64,000 nucleotides of DNA from Polaribacter atrinae (GCF_038023995.1 NZ_CP150660.1:3594501-3658500); one strand, 5' to 3'. Positions 26,501-35,310 are shown, numbered from the stretch's first letter. Notes: a model not told the origin generated them from the sequence alone. A program made the numbers and translations.

Positions 26501-29129
26501 TTTGAATGGAATCTGCTTTACTAATTGGCAAACCTATTTTACCTTTAACATACGCATCATGAAAAGAACTACTTCTTATATCTACATGTACAGTATCTAT
26601 ACTCGCAATTAAATCGGCAACATTAGCTCCTCTAAAGGCAGCAACATTTGTAGCTTCTGCTACTAAAGTTACCCCAGTGTCATTAATAATCATGTCATAT
26701 ACAGAAAGTGTAGGGGTTCCATCATTATTTGTTTGCCAAGAATCTGGCATTCCTACGGTAAGTTCTTCCATATGAAAACCTCTAAAAAGCATGGTGTTTT
26801 CTCCTGTATAATTCTCTGGAAAATCACTTGCAGTTTGTAAACTAATAGGGTTTAATGTGTCTGATAAATCAATTGAAATATTACCAGCCATAATAGTCAT
26901 TCCTTGTGAGTCAACTAATTCAGATTTTTCTAAATTACCTGTTAAAACAAACGCATCCCAATCTTGTATAGTTCCTACAAAACTAGCTTTAGATCTAGAA
27001 GTGCCGTCATCTGGTACAGGAATAAACCAATCTCTTGTAAAAGAACTTACTAATTCTATTCCAATTTCAGAAAAACCATTTTCATCCCATTCTATATAAC
27101 AACCATTTGAAGAATTAGCAGGACTAATAAAAGTAAAAGTTACTTTATTATTCATATTACCTATATTAACATTTTCTACCAACTCTAATCTTTCTGGCGG
27201 TGTTTCAACTGAATCTGGATGGAATTTAACATTTACTGCTTTAAAACCAATTAATTGAGGATCTTCTCCTGGTGCTTGCCAACTTGGAGGTGTATTTTTA
27301 GCGGCTACTAAATTAAATTCAGATAAATTACTACGAAATACTATTTCAGTAATTGCAAATTGATCTCCATTTGCATAATTAACACCTAAGGGGAGTTTTA
27401 CAGGCTCCGTATTATCGGTTAAAGGACCATCAGGAATTGGAGCTTGTGGATCTATAGTAGGAGCATCTATTGAGGTTCCTGCAGTATTGTTGATCCATTC
27501 TACAGCATCACCTGAGGTGTTATTTGTCCAGTCAATTACATCTCCTACAACATCATTCCCCCAATTAGCTACAGAGGTAGCTACATTATTTGCAGTATTG
27601 TTATTTGCTATAATTTCTTCACCCCATGCCTGTGGATAAACAGGTGCAGGAGCATCATAAATTTCTCCAAGAATGTTTCCTGTTAATAAATTTTTATTTG
27701 TGTCTAACGTTATCGCATTAAATTTTACAGCAACTCTAGCGCCTAACCAATTTACATAAACATTTCCTTTTCCTGTAATTTTATTAGTAGCGCTATCTAT
27801 GGCGACTTCGGTTACTTTTACTTCAAACTCATGATTTTGACCTGCATGAATACTCTCTCCAACTGCAATAACATCTGTGTCTGTATCGCTTGTGTTTAGG
27901 TTTAATAAGTTTTCTGGAACATCTATACAAAATTGTCTAACACATTGTCCGCCACTAATACCTGGCATTGGATTTATGGTGTAATTGATACAAATTTCTT
28001 CAGGAATTTCATGAGTATTGGTGTTGTACAAGTGCTCAAAAGCATTGTTTCCTAAAATAGATTCAGAAGCGTGATCTTCTCCCCAATTTATGGTTGCTTC
28101 TATGGTATAATTTTCAGAATTATCGCTATAGAGAGATTGACAATTAATTAAATAATCTCTTAATTGAGTTACATTGGTTAGACTCAATTTTCTGGGATAA
28201 TTGTTCGATTCTAACTGCACGATTTCTACAACAGGTTGTGTTAAATTGTACGTATCACATTCACAATCTTCAACCGTTTGATCTGCTGCGGGAGTTATTG
28301 TAAAAGTTTGTGGAGGTACAAAGCCGTTAACGCCCTGTTGATATTGATTATCATTTGATGTGGATAACGCTTTTACACTCCAAACATATTGTGTAAGTTC
28401 ATCGGGTGCATCAATATCTGATGGCCATGTAAATTGTGTTCCAACAAGAATTTCTTCTTCTATAATTGGTGTGTTTATATGAAAGGCTTGAGTTGCGGAA
28501 GATTGACCGCTATAAACCTCAGATATTGCAATAATGTATTTAACACCTAAATCTGCAGGTGGCATAGGTGTTACAGGTGTCCAATTAAAAGTAATTGTAG
28601 GTACTAATTGAGAATCGAAATTAACATTACTAATAGGATTTATAAGTTCTGGCATTTGGTATGCCGTCATTATCATTGGTTGACAAATAGGACTTGTAGG
28701 AGAACTTGTTAAAGGTAAGCCGGTATCTACATGAATTAGACTTAAACAAAACGAGTATTCGCCAGCAGGAAGCATTCCTGTTTGCAAAACCGTTTGCTCA
28801 AAACTATTATTTGTAAAATTAATAGCATTATAAGGAATAATTTCATCGGCAAGAAAAGTAACGGTTCCTAGTTCTAAAGTTTGTGTAATAACATTGTTAT
28901 TTGTTTCAAACATTTTATTACCATCCTTATACATTTCTACTTTAATCTTATAATCAGGTTCCCAATCTGGATCTGTATTGGTAACGGTAAGTATTGCTAA
29001 ATTGGTACGGTTTACCCATTCAGAAATTTCTGGTGTTGGGTTTGAATCTACATTTAACGAAACTTGTAATTGGGCTTTTGTGTTTAGAATAAGAAATAAA
29101 AACACTACGAGTATATAAAGTTTTTTCAT
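23523..29129 (-). CDS. Giant exported envelope protein (1868 residues), unknown function
   Basis: A signal peptide (residues 1-19, ending NTKAQ) leads to a domain of about 265 residues that is clearly paralogous to the next upstream gene (shared NPTPE..EW.NRT.LAILTVTN, FLADEIIPY.AINF, LPAG.Y.FC.SLI). A cysteine-containing section follows (DCECDTYN near 290, CVRQFCIDV). Roughly 900 residues of alternating polar/apolar beta-strand sequence come next, then a glycine-rich barrel-like part (about 1150-1480). The segment near 1505 has TACTHYQYHYLV, and a lysine-rich tail ends the protein (about 1843-1868). There is no T9SS sorting domain. I do not recognise a characterised family; the N-terminal domain may correspond to what databases call TANFOR. 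It lies 3 bases from the upstream gene. Confidence 0.7.
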   Translation of the reverse strand: MKKLYILVVFLFLILNTKAQLQVSLNVDSNPTPEISEWVNRTNLAILTVTNTDPDWEPDYKIKVEMYKDGNKMFETNNNVITQTLELGTVTFLADEIIPYNAINFTNNSFEQTVLQTGMLPAGEYSFCLSLIHVDTGLPLTSSPTSPICQPMIMTAYQMPELINPISNVNFDSQLVPTITFNWTPVTPMPPADLGVKYIIAISEVYSGQSSATQAFHINTPIIEEEILVGTQFTWPSDIDAPDELTQYVWSVKALSTSNDNQYQQGVNGFVPPQTFTITPAADQTVEDCECDTYNLTQPVVEIVQLESNNYPRKLSLTNVTQLRDYLINCQSLYSDNSENYTIEATINWGEDHASESILGNNAFEHLYNTNTHEIPEEICINYTINPMPGISGGQCVRQFCIDVPENLLNLNTSDTDTDVIAVGESIHAGQNHEFEVKVTEVAIDSATNKITGKGNVYVNWLGARVAVKFNAITLDTNKNLLTGNILGEIYDAPAPVYPQAWGEEIIANNNTANNVATSVANWGNDVVGDVIDWTNNTSGDAVEWINNTAGTSIDAPTIDPQAPIPDGPLTDNTEPVKLPLGVNYANGDQFAITEIVFRSNLSEFNLVAAKNTPPSWQAPGEDPQLIGFKAVNVKFHPDSVETPPERLELVENVNIGNMNNKVTFTFISPANSSNGCYIEWDENGFSEIGIELVSSFTRDWFIPVPDDGTSRSKASFVGTIQDWDAFVLTGNLEKSELVDSQGMTIMAGNISIDLSDTLNPISLQTASDFPENYTGENTMLFRGFHMEELTVGMPDSWQTNNDGTPTLSVYDMIINDTGVTLVAEATNVAAFRGANVADLIASIDTVHVDIRSSSFHDAYVKGKIGLPISKADSIQNPLKYNALFSTATQTPSFQLTIEPTGPINASLMKGTMELDQTSNIVAYVDKNKKTFQSTLNGNFVWDDVKLGPVKHINMNLGFQGLEMNYNSSLTNKFNFNVGSWAFASPQKFMSNFPVTIENIDFNEKTSTGNQLIHGDLNFDVIFNLTEDIGGQSKMAVEMAIEDNPGGSGVGKFKPKYISTGIDDISIYAHLPAVSIDGTLAFRNDHPVYGNGFKGTLNASFKTPSIGITALAEFGNTNYLNNGATYRYWRVEAAAKFSAGIPFLPGVAFYGFGGGAYKNMEGALVASSGSTPAHYSFSPKKGNLGFQVEATIGAAAKVESFNADVGLNGQFSSSDGLINIGFTGDFYIGGPLLPQTERDKAQVKGNVIVDYNFPNKHFFMNVDASVDTDVISTPYPANLNVDINGTTNKWHFKFGQPSALNTVEVFGISLYEYLTFGNNIETPSGFTQTFKNGWASVWNGDQPGIPVGSGVDNNSALGKGFAFGVGFQFDKNLNQNLINGYSVNLDVAAGAELNLSMIQKTGINCKDSSKEFGLNGWRAGGSVGFYGAVDAYVSKNSKRWDLLNVKAGGWLEGKFPGPTYVAGEVRGQAKIGRIKTWIHLLGDCKKDGGAYHLRHSLQWTACTHYQYHYLVNKSFEKQFDWGTDCNGTDPTSNQIFTQQDAAADQAQRLITYIKPDPSSLIYNYEITKPISIKYGLTPDEEFDVGEQQSTGAVVTRIFKLERQVKMYVDEQDNGVYVEIPKNTQLLQPNRKTLIMSNNNLGEELYTIDFININENINMQTQIANPIIDNNQPNSINNMQMAAVTSTGSILNAGVFSSNTLQNKQTATVVRFPAAPTDSGSATSNTELDNEEEGETGTANYGTLPPAAAPLVNNLDLNKTYKIIITATLKEKINNIWVNAKKSDNSSVTETKEKLFRTGPIKQIEASKADVSLTKEQTTPNNTNTPKTVVFTKKKVSPIAKKVIIENKKILEKNKAKKKSDKSKKRVSK

Positions 29130-29132
29130 GTC

Positions 29133-30386
29133 TTAATTTTTAACTGTTAAATTCACTAACTCTTCTGCCATCGCTTTTATGTCAGCGAGTTTGTCTTTTT
29201 TGATAATTTCTTCGGGGTTGCTTTTTATGGTTAAGTTTACCAAACTTTCAGCCATTGCTTTTATATCTGCTAATTGTTCTTTTTTTTCTTTTTCGCTGAT
29301 ATTATTTTCTGCATTCTTATTTTTAATCAAGACTAATTTTTGAGAAATATCCTTAATAGTTGCATAATTTATGTTTTGTTCTTTTATGGATAATGAATTA
29401 TCACTTTTAGTATTGGTTGTTAAGCTTACTATGCGTTCTGTCATTTCATTAATATCTGCTTTTTCATCGATAAGTAAAACAGCATTTTCTGTTTCTTCTG
29501 AAAGTGAAGTACTATCTACTTGTTCTTCTTCTATTTCTATATTTTTATCTTCAACTTTTAACGTAAAAGTTTCTATATAAGAAAAACCATTTACTCCTGA
29601 TTTATAAGGATTGTCATTAAAAGTTACTGGTTTTATACTCCAAACATACTGTGTGGTTTCATCTGGAGTATTTAAATCTAAAGGCCAATTAAATTGAGTA
29701 CGCCCAATAACTTCTTCCTCAATAATTGGATAATTAACATGAAATGCTTGAGAAACAGATTGTCCGGGTTGTACTTCTGTAATTGCAATTATATATTTAA
29801 CACCTAGTTGTGCAGGTGGAGTAGGCGATACAGGAGACCAAGTAAATAAAATAGTAGGAGCTAAGCTTGCTGTAATAGAAAAATTATCAATAGGAAAAAG
29901 AAGTTCTGGTAATTGGTAGGCTGTAATAAGCATTGTTCTACATACTTCTGCAGGAGTAGAAATTGTTTTACCATTAAGATCTATTAGAGAAACACAAAAT
30001 GTGTACACTCCTGCAGGTAAAAGCCCTGTTTGAATCATTTTATTTTTAAAACTATTATTTTTAAAATTAATAGCATCATACGGTATTATTTCATCAGCTA
30101 AAAAGGTTTGTGAGCCAAGTGGTAGTTTTTGAGTCATTACCCCCATATTCGTTTCTAGAACCAACTCATTATCTAAAGATACTTTTACTTTTATTTTATA
30201 ATCCGTACCAATAAGTCGTTCATCAGAATTAGTAACCGTTAAAATTGCTAAATCTGTTCTATTTGCCCATTCAAATAATTCTGGAGTGGGGTTAGAGCTG
30301 ACATTTAAATTTACTTGTATTTGGGCATTAAGGGCTATTGAAACAAATAACACCAGTATAAAAATTATGTTTTTAGGATAGGTCAT
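29133..30386 (-). CDS. Exported protein, shorter paralog of the giant neighbour
   Basis: A 417-residue protein with a signal peptide (ending ALNAQ). Residues 20-275 parallel the N-terminal domain of the giant protein, including IQVNLNVSSNPTPELFEW, FLADEIIPYDAINFKNNSF and PPAQLGVKYIIAITEVQPG. The remainder is acidic and helical, ending in two near-copies of an ADIKAMAE.LVNLT segment, suggestive of a coiled coil. The two genes arose by duplication and sit 3 bases apart. No enzymatic motif is visible. It may be an accessory subunit or competitor for whatever the shared domain binds. Confidence 0.7.
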   Translation of the reverse strand: MTYPKNIIFILVLFVSIALNAQIQVNLNVSSNPTPELFEWANRTDLAILTVTNSDERLIGTDYKIKVKVSLDNELVLETNMGVMTQKLPLGSQTFLADEIIPYDAINFKNNSFKNKMIQTGLLPAGVYTFCVSLIDLNGKTISTPAEVCRTMLITAYQLPELLFPIDNFSITASLAPTILFTWSPVSPTPPAQLGVKYIIAITEVQPGQSVSQAFHVNYPIIEEEVIGRTQFNWPLDLNTPDETTQYVWSIKPVTFNDNPYKSGVNGFSYIETFTLKVEDKNIEIEEEQVDSTSLSEETENAVLLIDEKADINEMTERIVSLTTNTKSDNSLSIKEQNINYATIKDISQKLVLIKNKNAENNISEKEKKEQLADIKAMAESLVNLTIKSNPEEIIKKDKLADIKAMAEELVNLTVKN

Positions 30387-30387
30387 C

Positions 30388-32085
30388 TTAGAATTTTTTT
30401 AATAATGAAAGTTGTATTCTATTCTCTTTGGTTAAAGCATTTGGTCTGGTGCTTCCATAAGTATATTTGTTAAATCTATATGAGAATCTAAATTTTAATT
30501 TTTTGTTTATTTTGTAGTCAAATTTAAAGCGAGTACTTACTCTCTTATCTTTTGTAAAACCTTGATTTTTAATACTCGCTAGATTTAAGGATAAGGAAGG
30601 CGTTACTTTTTTATCAAATAATTTATAACTAATTGTTGTGATGTAATTTGTCATTATAAAATCACTAACAGGAGTTTCATTTTTTAAATTAAGTAACATT
30701 GTATTTATATTTAAAGGGATTTCTTTAAATAATAAATTATAGTTTAAGCTGTAACTTTTAGATTTTGAAGCAATAAAGACAGCAGTAGTAGTATCAAATT
30801 GATCAAAACTATTAAAGTTTGCATTTGCACCTATTTGATGATTAAATTTTTCTGTATCAAAACGGTAAGTAGGAGATAAGCTAAAAGAATTATTGACCAT
30901 TTCTATTCTTAATAGATCTTCTGATATATTATTGTTAAACCCAAAATTAGCATAGCTTGTATTAAAAGAGAACGATTTACTAATTTGAGAGAAAATATTT
31001 ACATTACTTATAATTCTTTTAGTACTTTGAAGTGTAGTGTTTTGTAGGTTATTGGTTCTAATACCAAACATTGCATTAATGTTTGTCTTTCCTTTAAATA
31101 GTTTAACAGTAGTTTTAAACTTGTAGTCTAAAATATCTTTTTCTATATTTCTAAAACCAGCAGGTACAAATCCTGGACCTATATATTTTACCTCACCACC
31201 TAAAGTCAATTTTTTTGATTTCCACTCTAAAGAAGATACGTGAGAAAAATCACCTTTACTAGAAGCATTAATTTTAATAATATCTTTAAAAGAATCTACA
31301 ATATCATTATCTATATCAAAACTATTTAATAAATCACTTGTAAAAACAGATACTGCTGTTTCTGTTTTAAAGAAGATTTTTTTTCCAAATTTCACTTCAA
31401 CTAAGGGAGATAGTGATATTCCTTCAATTGGTTTTGCGTCTATGGGTGTACTTAAAAGTGAATTAACATCGTCTTTAATTTTTACAATATTAATAGTAAA
31501 TTTAGAACCTTCTATTTTACCAAATCCTATTCTTGCGGCAATTATTTTTTGCTCATACGCACCTACAATGTTAAACATAGTGTTTTCTTCAATAGCTCTT
31601 TGAGAAACACCATAATTGAACGAAAAGATAAATTTACCGGGGTTTAAGTCTATTCCCCCTCCAAATATATTAATGTCTCCAGTAGATAATTCTGAGTAAT
31701 CTGGTGTATGTGTACCAATATGAGATTGAATCCATTTGTATTTAGGATGAATACTAATATTATTTCTAGGATTACTAATATAATCGATTAAGTTTTCATT
31801 TGGTACAGATGGTAGATTGTATAAAGTACTTTGATTTGTTATGTTTATACCAAACGGAATGGAAAGGTGTTTTCCTATTTGTAAAGTAGCATTTGCATTT
31901 AATCTAAAAAGGTCTTCTGGGTACCTTGCTCTAAAAGTTGGGTAGTTTTCTTCGGAATAATCATAGATATCATAATGTAAATCTATAGACCCAGATAAAT
32001 TAACTTTAGGTTTTTCTTTTTCAGATTGAGCGTAAACTATAAGCGTTAAAAAAAAGAAAGTAAAAAAGAGTAACCTTGTTTTCAT
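30388..32085 (-). CDS. Predicted outer-membrane beta-barrel protein
   Basis: A 565-residue protein with a signal peptide ending LIVYAQ. After a short N-terminal part, the whole chain is a series of amphipathic strands with aromatic girdles and short turns (for example IIAARIGFGKIEGSKFTINIV, FSFNTSYANFGFN). It ends in an aromatic C-terminal strand, ENRIQLSLLKKF, as expected for a Bam-inserted barrel. There is no TonB box, plug or SusD partner. It is the first gene of the envelope operon, 1 base before the next, so it could be the export channel or surface anchor for the giant proteins. That role is inference. Confidence 0.75.
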   Translation of the reverse strand: MKTRLLFFTFFFLTLIVYAQSEKEKPKVNLSGSIDLHYDIYDYSEENYPTFRARYPEDLFRLNANATLQIGKHLSIPFGINITNQSTLYNLPSVPNENLIDYISNPRNNISIHPKYKWIQSHIGTHTPDYSELSTGDINIFGGGIDLNPGKFIFSFNYGVSQRAIEENTMFNIVGAYEQKIIAARIGFGKIEGSKFTINIVKIKDDVNSLLSTPIDAKPIEGISLSPLVEVKFGKKIFFKTETAVSVFTSDLLNSFDIDNDIVDSFKDIIKINASSKGDFSHVSSLEWKSKKLTLGGEVKYIGPGFVPAGFRNIEKDILDYKFKTTVKLFKGKTNINAMFGIRTNNLQNTTLQSTKRIISNVNIFSQISKSFSFNTSYANFGFNNNISEDLLRIEMVNNSFSLSPTYRFDTEKFNHQIGANANFNSFDQFDTTTAVFIASKSKSYSLNYNLLFKEIPLNINTMLLNLKNETPVSDFIMTNYITTISYKLFDKKVTPSLSLNLASIKNQGFTKDKRVSTRFKFDYKINKKLKFRFSYRFNKYTYGSTRPNALTKENRIQLSLLKKF

Positions 32086-32140
32086 AATTATAGATTTATT
32101 ATGTAGTAGAATGTGGTAATAATATGACTTAACTATTTTC

Positions 32141-32148
32141 CAAAATTA
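32141..32148 (-). promoter_or_regulatory. Candidate -7 promoter element for the giant-protein operon
   Basis: Read on the minus strand, TAATTTTG fits TAnnTTTG and lies 56 bases before the barrel-gene ATG. A TTTTG that could serve as -33 is 27 bases further up, wider than usual, so only the -7 part is supported. Confidence 0.35.
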
Positions 32149-32318
32149 CTACTACTGTTATAAAATATACCTAGGCAAAACACTGTTTATTAGTTGTGTA
32201 AACCTTATTAAAGGTATTGATATATAGGTGTTTATAATACTTCATTTAAGCAAGTATGAGGTTGGTTAAAGGAATTGTCTATTTAATTTATTCTAATAAA
32301 AGAAGTACTTTTGCTTGT

Positions 32319-32981
32319 ATGAACATGATACTAACAAAAAGTTGGCAGCACCTTTTACAACCAGAGTTTGATAAAAACTACTTTAAAGAATTAACAGAAT
32401 TTGTAACATCAGAATATAAAGCACATCAATGTTTTCCTAAAAAGGAGGATATTTTTGCAGCATTTGATTTTTGTTCTTTTGATGATTTAAAAGTGGTTAT
32501 TATTGGGCAAGATCCTTATCATGATGATGGGCAAGCAAATGGTTTGTGTTTTTCTGTAAAAGACGATATAAAACATCCTCCGTCTTTAAAAAATATTTTT
32601 AAAGAAATTGCTACGGATTTAGACCAAGAAATTCCAGAAAGTGGGAATTTAGAAAAATGGGCAAAACAAGGAGTTTTATTATTAAATGCTACTTTAACTG
32701 TAAGAGCGCATGAAGCTGGAAGTCATCAGAAAAAAGGATGGGAAGATTTTACAGATGCTGTCATTAAAAGTATCTCCGAAGAAAAAGAAAACATCGTTTT
32801 TTTACTTTGGGGTAAATTTGCAGAAAGTAAAACGAAATTAATAAATTTAGAAAAACATACTGTATTTACAGCTCCACATCCGTCTCCTTTAGGAGCTTGG
32901 AGAGGTTGGTTTGGGAGTAAGCATTTTTCTAAAACCAATGCCGTTTTAAAGAGCTTACAAAAACCTATGATAAAATGGTAG
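32319..32981 (+). CDS. ung: Uracil-DNA glycosylase
   Basis: Removes uracil from DNA to start base-excision repair. The protein is a family 1 enzyme with the catalytic-water loop GQDPYHDDGQANGLCFSV and the minor-groove loop HPSPLGAWRGWFG. The frame is open further up (ATG at 32256), but the extra 21 residues look unlike the family, and starting at MNMILTKSW aligns with usual Ung N-termini and length (220 residues). A TACTTTTG motif at 32306-32313, a possible -7 element, also argues against the longer start. The 3' end overlaps the convergent glycosyltransferase gene by 17 bases. Confidence 0.93.
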   Translation: MNMILTKSWQHLLQPEFDKNYFKELTEFVTSEYKAHQCFPKKEDIFAAFDFCSFDDLKVVIIGQDPYHDDGQANGLCFSVKDDIKHPPSLKNIFKEIATDLDQEIPESGNLEKWAKQGVLLLNATLTVRAHEAGSHQKKGWEDFTDAVIKSISEEKENIVFLLWGKFAESKTKLINLEKHTVFTAPHPSPLGAWRGWFGSKHFSKTNAVLKSLQKPMIKW

Positions 32982-33978
32982 GTAGAACAGTTTGGTTCTC
33001 ATAAGGTAATAAAATAGCATCTAAAATATCTTCAGTTGTGTCTGGGTAATCTACAGGTATAAGAACATCACTCTGAATCCATTTTGCAATTTTAAGAACT
33101 TGTTTTTTGTTTAATTTTTTTAAAACTGCAACGCCCATTTCTTTTAAAGCTAAGGCATTACATTGCTGCTCATATTGGTTTTTCATGGGAATTACCATTA
33201 ATTTTTTCTTTAGAAATAAAGCCTCAGATGGCGTTTCAAATCCAGCTCCACAAAGCACGCCAGAAGAAGAGGCCATACTTTTTATAAAATCGAATTCGTT
33301 TATTGGGTAAATTGTAATATTCTTTTTAAAAATTAATCGCTTGGTTTCTTTAGAAAATATATGCCATTTTACAATTGGTATTCTAGATAAAACACTTACA
33401 ATTTTGGCAACATTATAAGATGGTAAATAGACCGTAATATGCCCTTTATTGCTGTTTTTTTTAGCACGAATACTTTTTCTTATAATTGGAGTAAAAGTAG
33501 CTGAACTGTAAGGTTTAAAATGAAAACCAAACCTAAGATTAGATGGAGCATAATGTTTTAAAATTAATTTTTCAATTTTGTATTTTCCGTATTTGGGAGA
33601 AGCCGGATCTAATACTGCATTTTGATGACTTAAAGATATAATATTTACATTATTTAGCTTTGCAGCCCAAGCAGAAACAGGTTCAAAATCGTTTACAACT
33701 AAATCGTATTTTTTTATAGGTAAGTTTTTAATTTCTTTATAAAAACGAGATAGCTTCATTCTTTTATAGCTAGTCCAAAAATCGATGCCTCCTTTTTTAC
33801 CAAAAATAAAATTTAAACCGTAAAGTTTATATTTTATATCGAAACCGAGGTTTAAATTATTCTCATTTCCACTAACTAAAATATCTAAATCACCTTTTTG
33901 TTGAAGTATTGGTATAATTTCTTTAGCCCTTGTTAAATGACCATTTCCCGTGCCTTGGATTGCATATAAGATTCTCAT
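32965..33978 (-). CDS. GT-B glycosyltransferase-like protein (MJ1255/VC2487 type)
   Basis: A 337-residue protein beginning MRILYAIQGTGNGHLTRAKEI, the nucleotide-sugar-type glycine/histidine loop seen in the MJ1255/VC2487 group of predicted glycosyltransferases. A C-terminal GAGFETPSEALFLKKKLMVIPM segment fits the donor-binding site of a GT-B (MurG-like) fold. The acceptor is unknown. The LpxH-like phosphoesterase gene ends 6 bases upstream on the same strand, so a joint envelope-lipid role is plausible. It overlaps ung tail to tail. Confidence 0.8.
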   Translation of the reverse strand: MRILYAIQGTGNGHLTRAKEIIPILQQKGDLDILVSGNENNLNLGFDIKYKLYGLNFIFGKKGGIDFWTSYKRMKLSRFYKEIKNLPIKKYDLVVNDFEPVSAWAAKLNNVNIISLSHQNAVLDPASPKYGKYKIEKLILKHYAPSNLRFGFHFKPYSSATFTPIIRKSIRAKKNSNKGHITVYLPSYNVAKIVSVLSRIPIVKWHIFSKETKRLIFKKNITIYPINEFDFIKSMASSSGVLCGAGFETPSEALFLKKKLMVIPMKNQYEQQCNALALKEMGVAVLKKLNKKQVLKIAKWIQSDVLIPVDYPDTTEDILDAILLPYENQTVLPTILS

Positions 33979-33984
33979 AAATAT

Positions 33985-34863
33985 TTATTTTAAGGGTTTT
34001 TGAATATCGAATTCTTTCAGTAATTCTTCAAAAAGGAAATTATTTTTGGCTTCCTTGTTTGCTAGTTTTAATTCTTTCTTATTCAGTTTCTTTTCGGTGT
34101 TTTGGGCTATTTCATCATTTGCATATTCATACAAACACCATTGGTGGTTATTGTATTCTAATGCAGTTAAATTTTCAATCCAATCTCCAGAGTTGAGGTA
34201 GGTTGTTTTTCCTTTATGGTTTTTAATTTCTCTAATTTCTGGTTGATGAATATGTCCGCAGATAACATAATCATACTCATTTTCAATAGCAATGTCTGAT
34301 GCCGTTTTTTCAAAATCGTCAATAAACTTAACAGCGCTTTTAACACCATTTTTTATCTTCTTAGAAAGTGATAATTTGCCGTAACCAAGAAGTTTACTAA
34401 TCCAATTTATAAAGGTGTTTATTAGAATTAAGAAATCGTATCCTTTGCCTCCTAATTTGGCAAGCCATTTAGAATGCTGCATGGTGATATCAAATACATC
34501 TCCATGAAAAATCCATGCTTTTTTATCATCAATATTTAATACGAGTTTATTTAAAATTTTAAAGTTCCCTAATTCAAAACCTTTAAATTTTCGTAACATT
34601 TCATCGTGGTTTCCTGTAATGTAATAGATAGTTGTTCCTTTAGAAAGGAGAGAAGTAATGTGTTTAATTACATTCATGTGAGACTTTGGGAAATAACGTT
34701 TGTTAAATTGCCAAATGTCTATAATGTCACCATTTAGGATTAATACTTTAGGTTGAATGGTTTTTAAATAATTTAATAATTCTTTTGCTCTGCAACCATA
34801 AGTGCCTAAATGTACGTCTGAAATTACAACATAATCTAACTTTCGTTTTTTGTGTTTTTTCAT
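33985..34863 (-). CDS. UDP-2,3-diacylglucosamine diphosphatase-like metallophosphoesterase (LpxH-like)
   Basis: A calcineurin-fold enzyme with the five metal motifs: ISDVHLG, NGDIID, GNHDE, HGD and CGHIHQPEI. This arrangement matches the LpxH-like family, which cleaves UDP-diacylglucosamine in lipid A synthesis; related members have other lipid substrates. I start at the ATG at 34863 (MKKHKKRKLDYVVISDVHLG), since the 15 extra residues of the longer frame are atypical. It probably precedes the glycosyltransferase in one transcript, with a 6-base gap. The C-terminal 40 residues are lysine-rich. Confidence 0.85.
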   Translation of the reverse strand: MKKHKKRKLDYVVISDVHLGTYGCRAKELLNYLKTIQPKVLILNGDIIDIWQFNKRYFPKSHMNVIKHITSLLSKGTTIYYITGNHDEMLRKFKGFELGNFKILNKLVLNIDDKKAWIFHGDVFDITMQHSKWLAKLGGKGYDFLILINTFINWISKLLGYGKLSLSKKIKNGVKSAVKFIDDFEKTASDIAIENEYDYVICGHIHQPEIREIKNHKGKTTYLNSGDWIENLTALEYNNHQWCLYEYANDEIAQNTEKKLNKKELKLANKEAKNNFLFEELLKEFDIQKPLK

Positions 34864-35028
34864 TTTTTTTTTAATAAAAAGAAAAAGAATTGTTTGTTGT
34901 CTAAACAAGTTTATAAAGAAAACGATGTTCTAAATTTATACGCAAACAATTGTCTTACTTCTAAGTTCTTTCAAACATAAAAAGAGCGTGTGTTGTAAAC
35001 GTAAAATAAAAATGAAAAAAAGGTAAGA

Positions 35029-35049
35029 TAAACTTTATGATAAAGTTTA
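35029..35049. other. Short inverted repeat
   Basis: Nine-base arms (TAAACTTTA with its complement) around TGA lie in the gap between the LpxH-like gene and the small lipoprotein gene. No T-run follows. Its role is unclear; it could be an operator for the minus-strand gene downstream. Confidence 0.35.
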
Positions 35050-35091
35050 CTAAAAGTTAGCTTATTATTAAGAGGTATAGCTATTTAGGGC

Positions 35092-35119
35092 AAAAAAAAA
35101 TCCGCAGTAAACGCGGATT
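35092..35119 (-). terminator. Terminator after the small lipoprotein gene
   Basis: On the minus strand, AATCCGC (35119-35113) pairs with GCGGATT (35105-35099) around a 7-base loop, followed by a run of nine Ts (35100-35092). It is a textbook intrinsic terminator 33 bases past the lipoprotein stop. Confidence 0.88.
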
Positions 35120-35151
35120 CATTGAATTTGAAATTAAGAAACAAATAGATT

Positions 35152-35292
35152 TTAAGTTAAATCTACTTGCTTTAAGGTTGTTTGAATAGTTGTTGTGTTG
35201 TCTGCTAAACCGCATGATTTAGACGTACTTCTACAAGAAGAAAAACAAAGAATTCCTAAAATACAAACTGCAATAAATACTACTTTTTTCAT
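35152..35292 (-). CDS. Small predicted lipoprotein (46 residues)
   Basis: An ATG at 35292 opens a 46-residue frame reading MKKVVFIAVCILGILCFSSC, then RSTSKSCGLADNTTT and a short tail ending VDLT. The start is a hydrophobic signal peptide with a lipobox-like FSSC, so the mature lipoprotein would have only about 27 residues. A strong terminator follows directly, and the gene begins 18 bases after the binding-protein gene, which makes a real gene likely. The function is not known. The remaining Cys could pair with another or bind metal. Confidence 0.72.
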   Translation of the reverse strand: MKKVVFIAVCILGILCFSSCRSTSKSCGLADNTTTIQTTLKQVDLT

Positions 35293-35310
35293 TGGTGATG
35301 GTTTTTCGTG

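Noticed and set aside
32256..32318. Extended N-terminus of Ung
   Set aside because: The extra residues are unlike the family, and a promoter-like element lies inside them.
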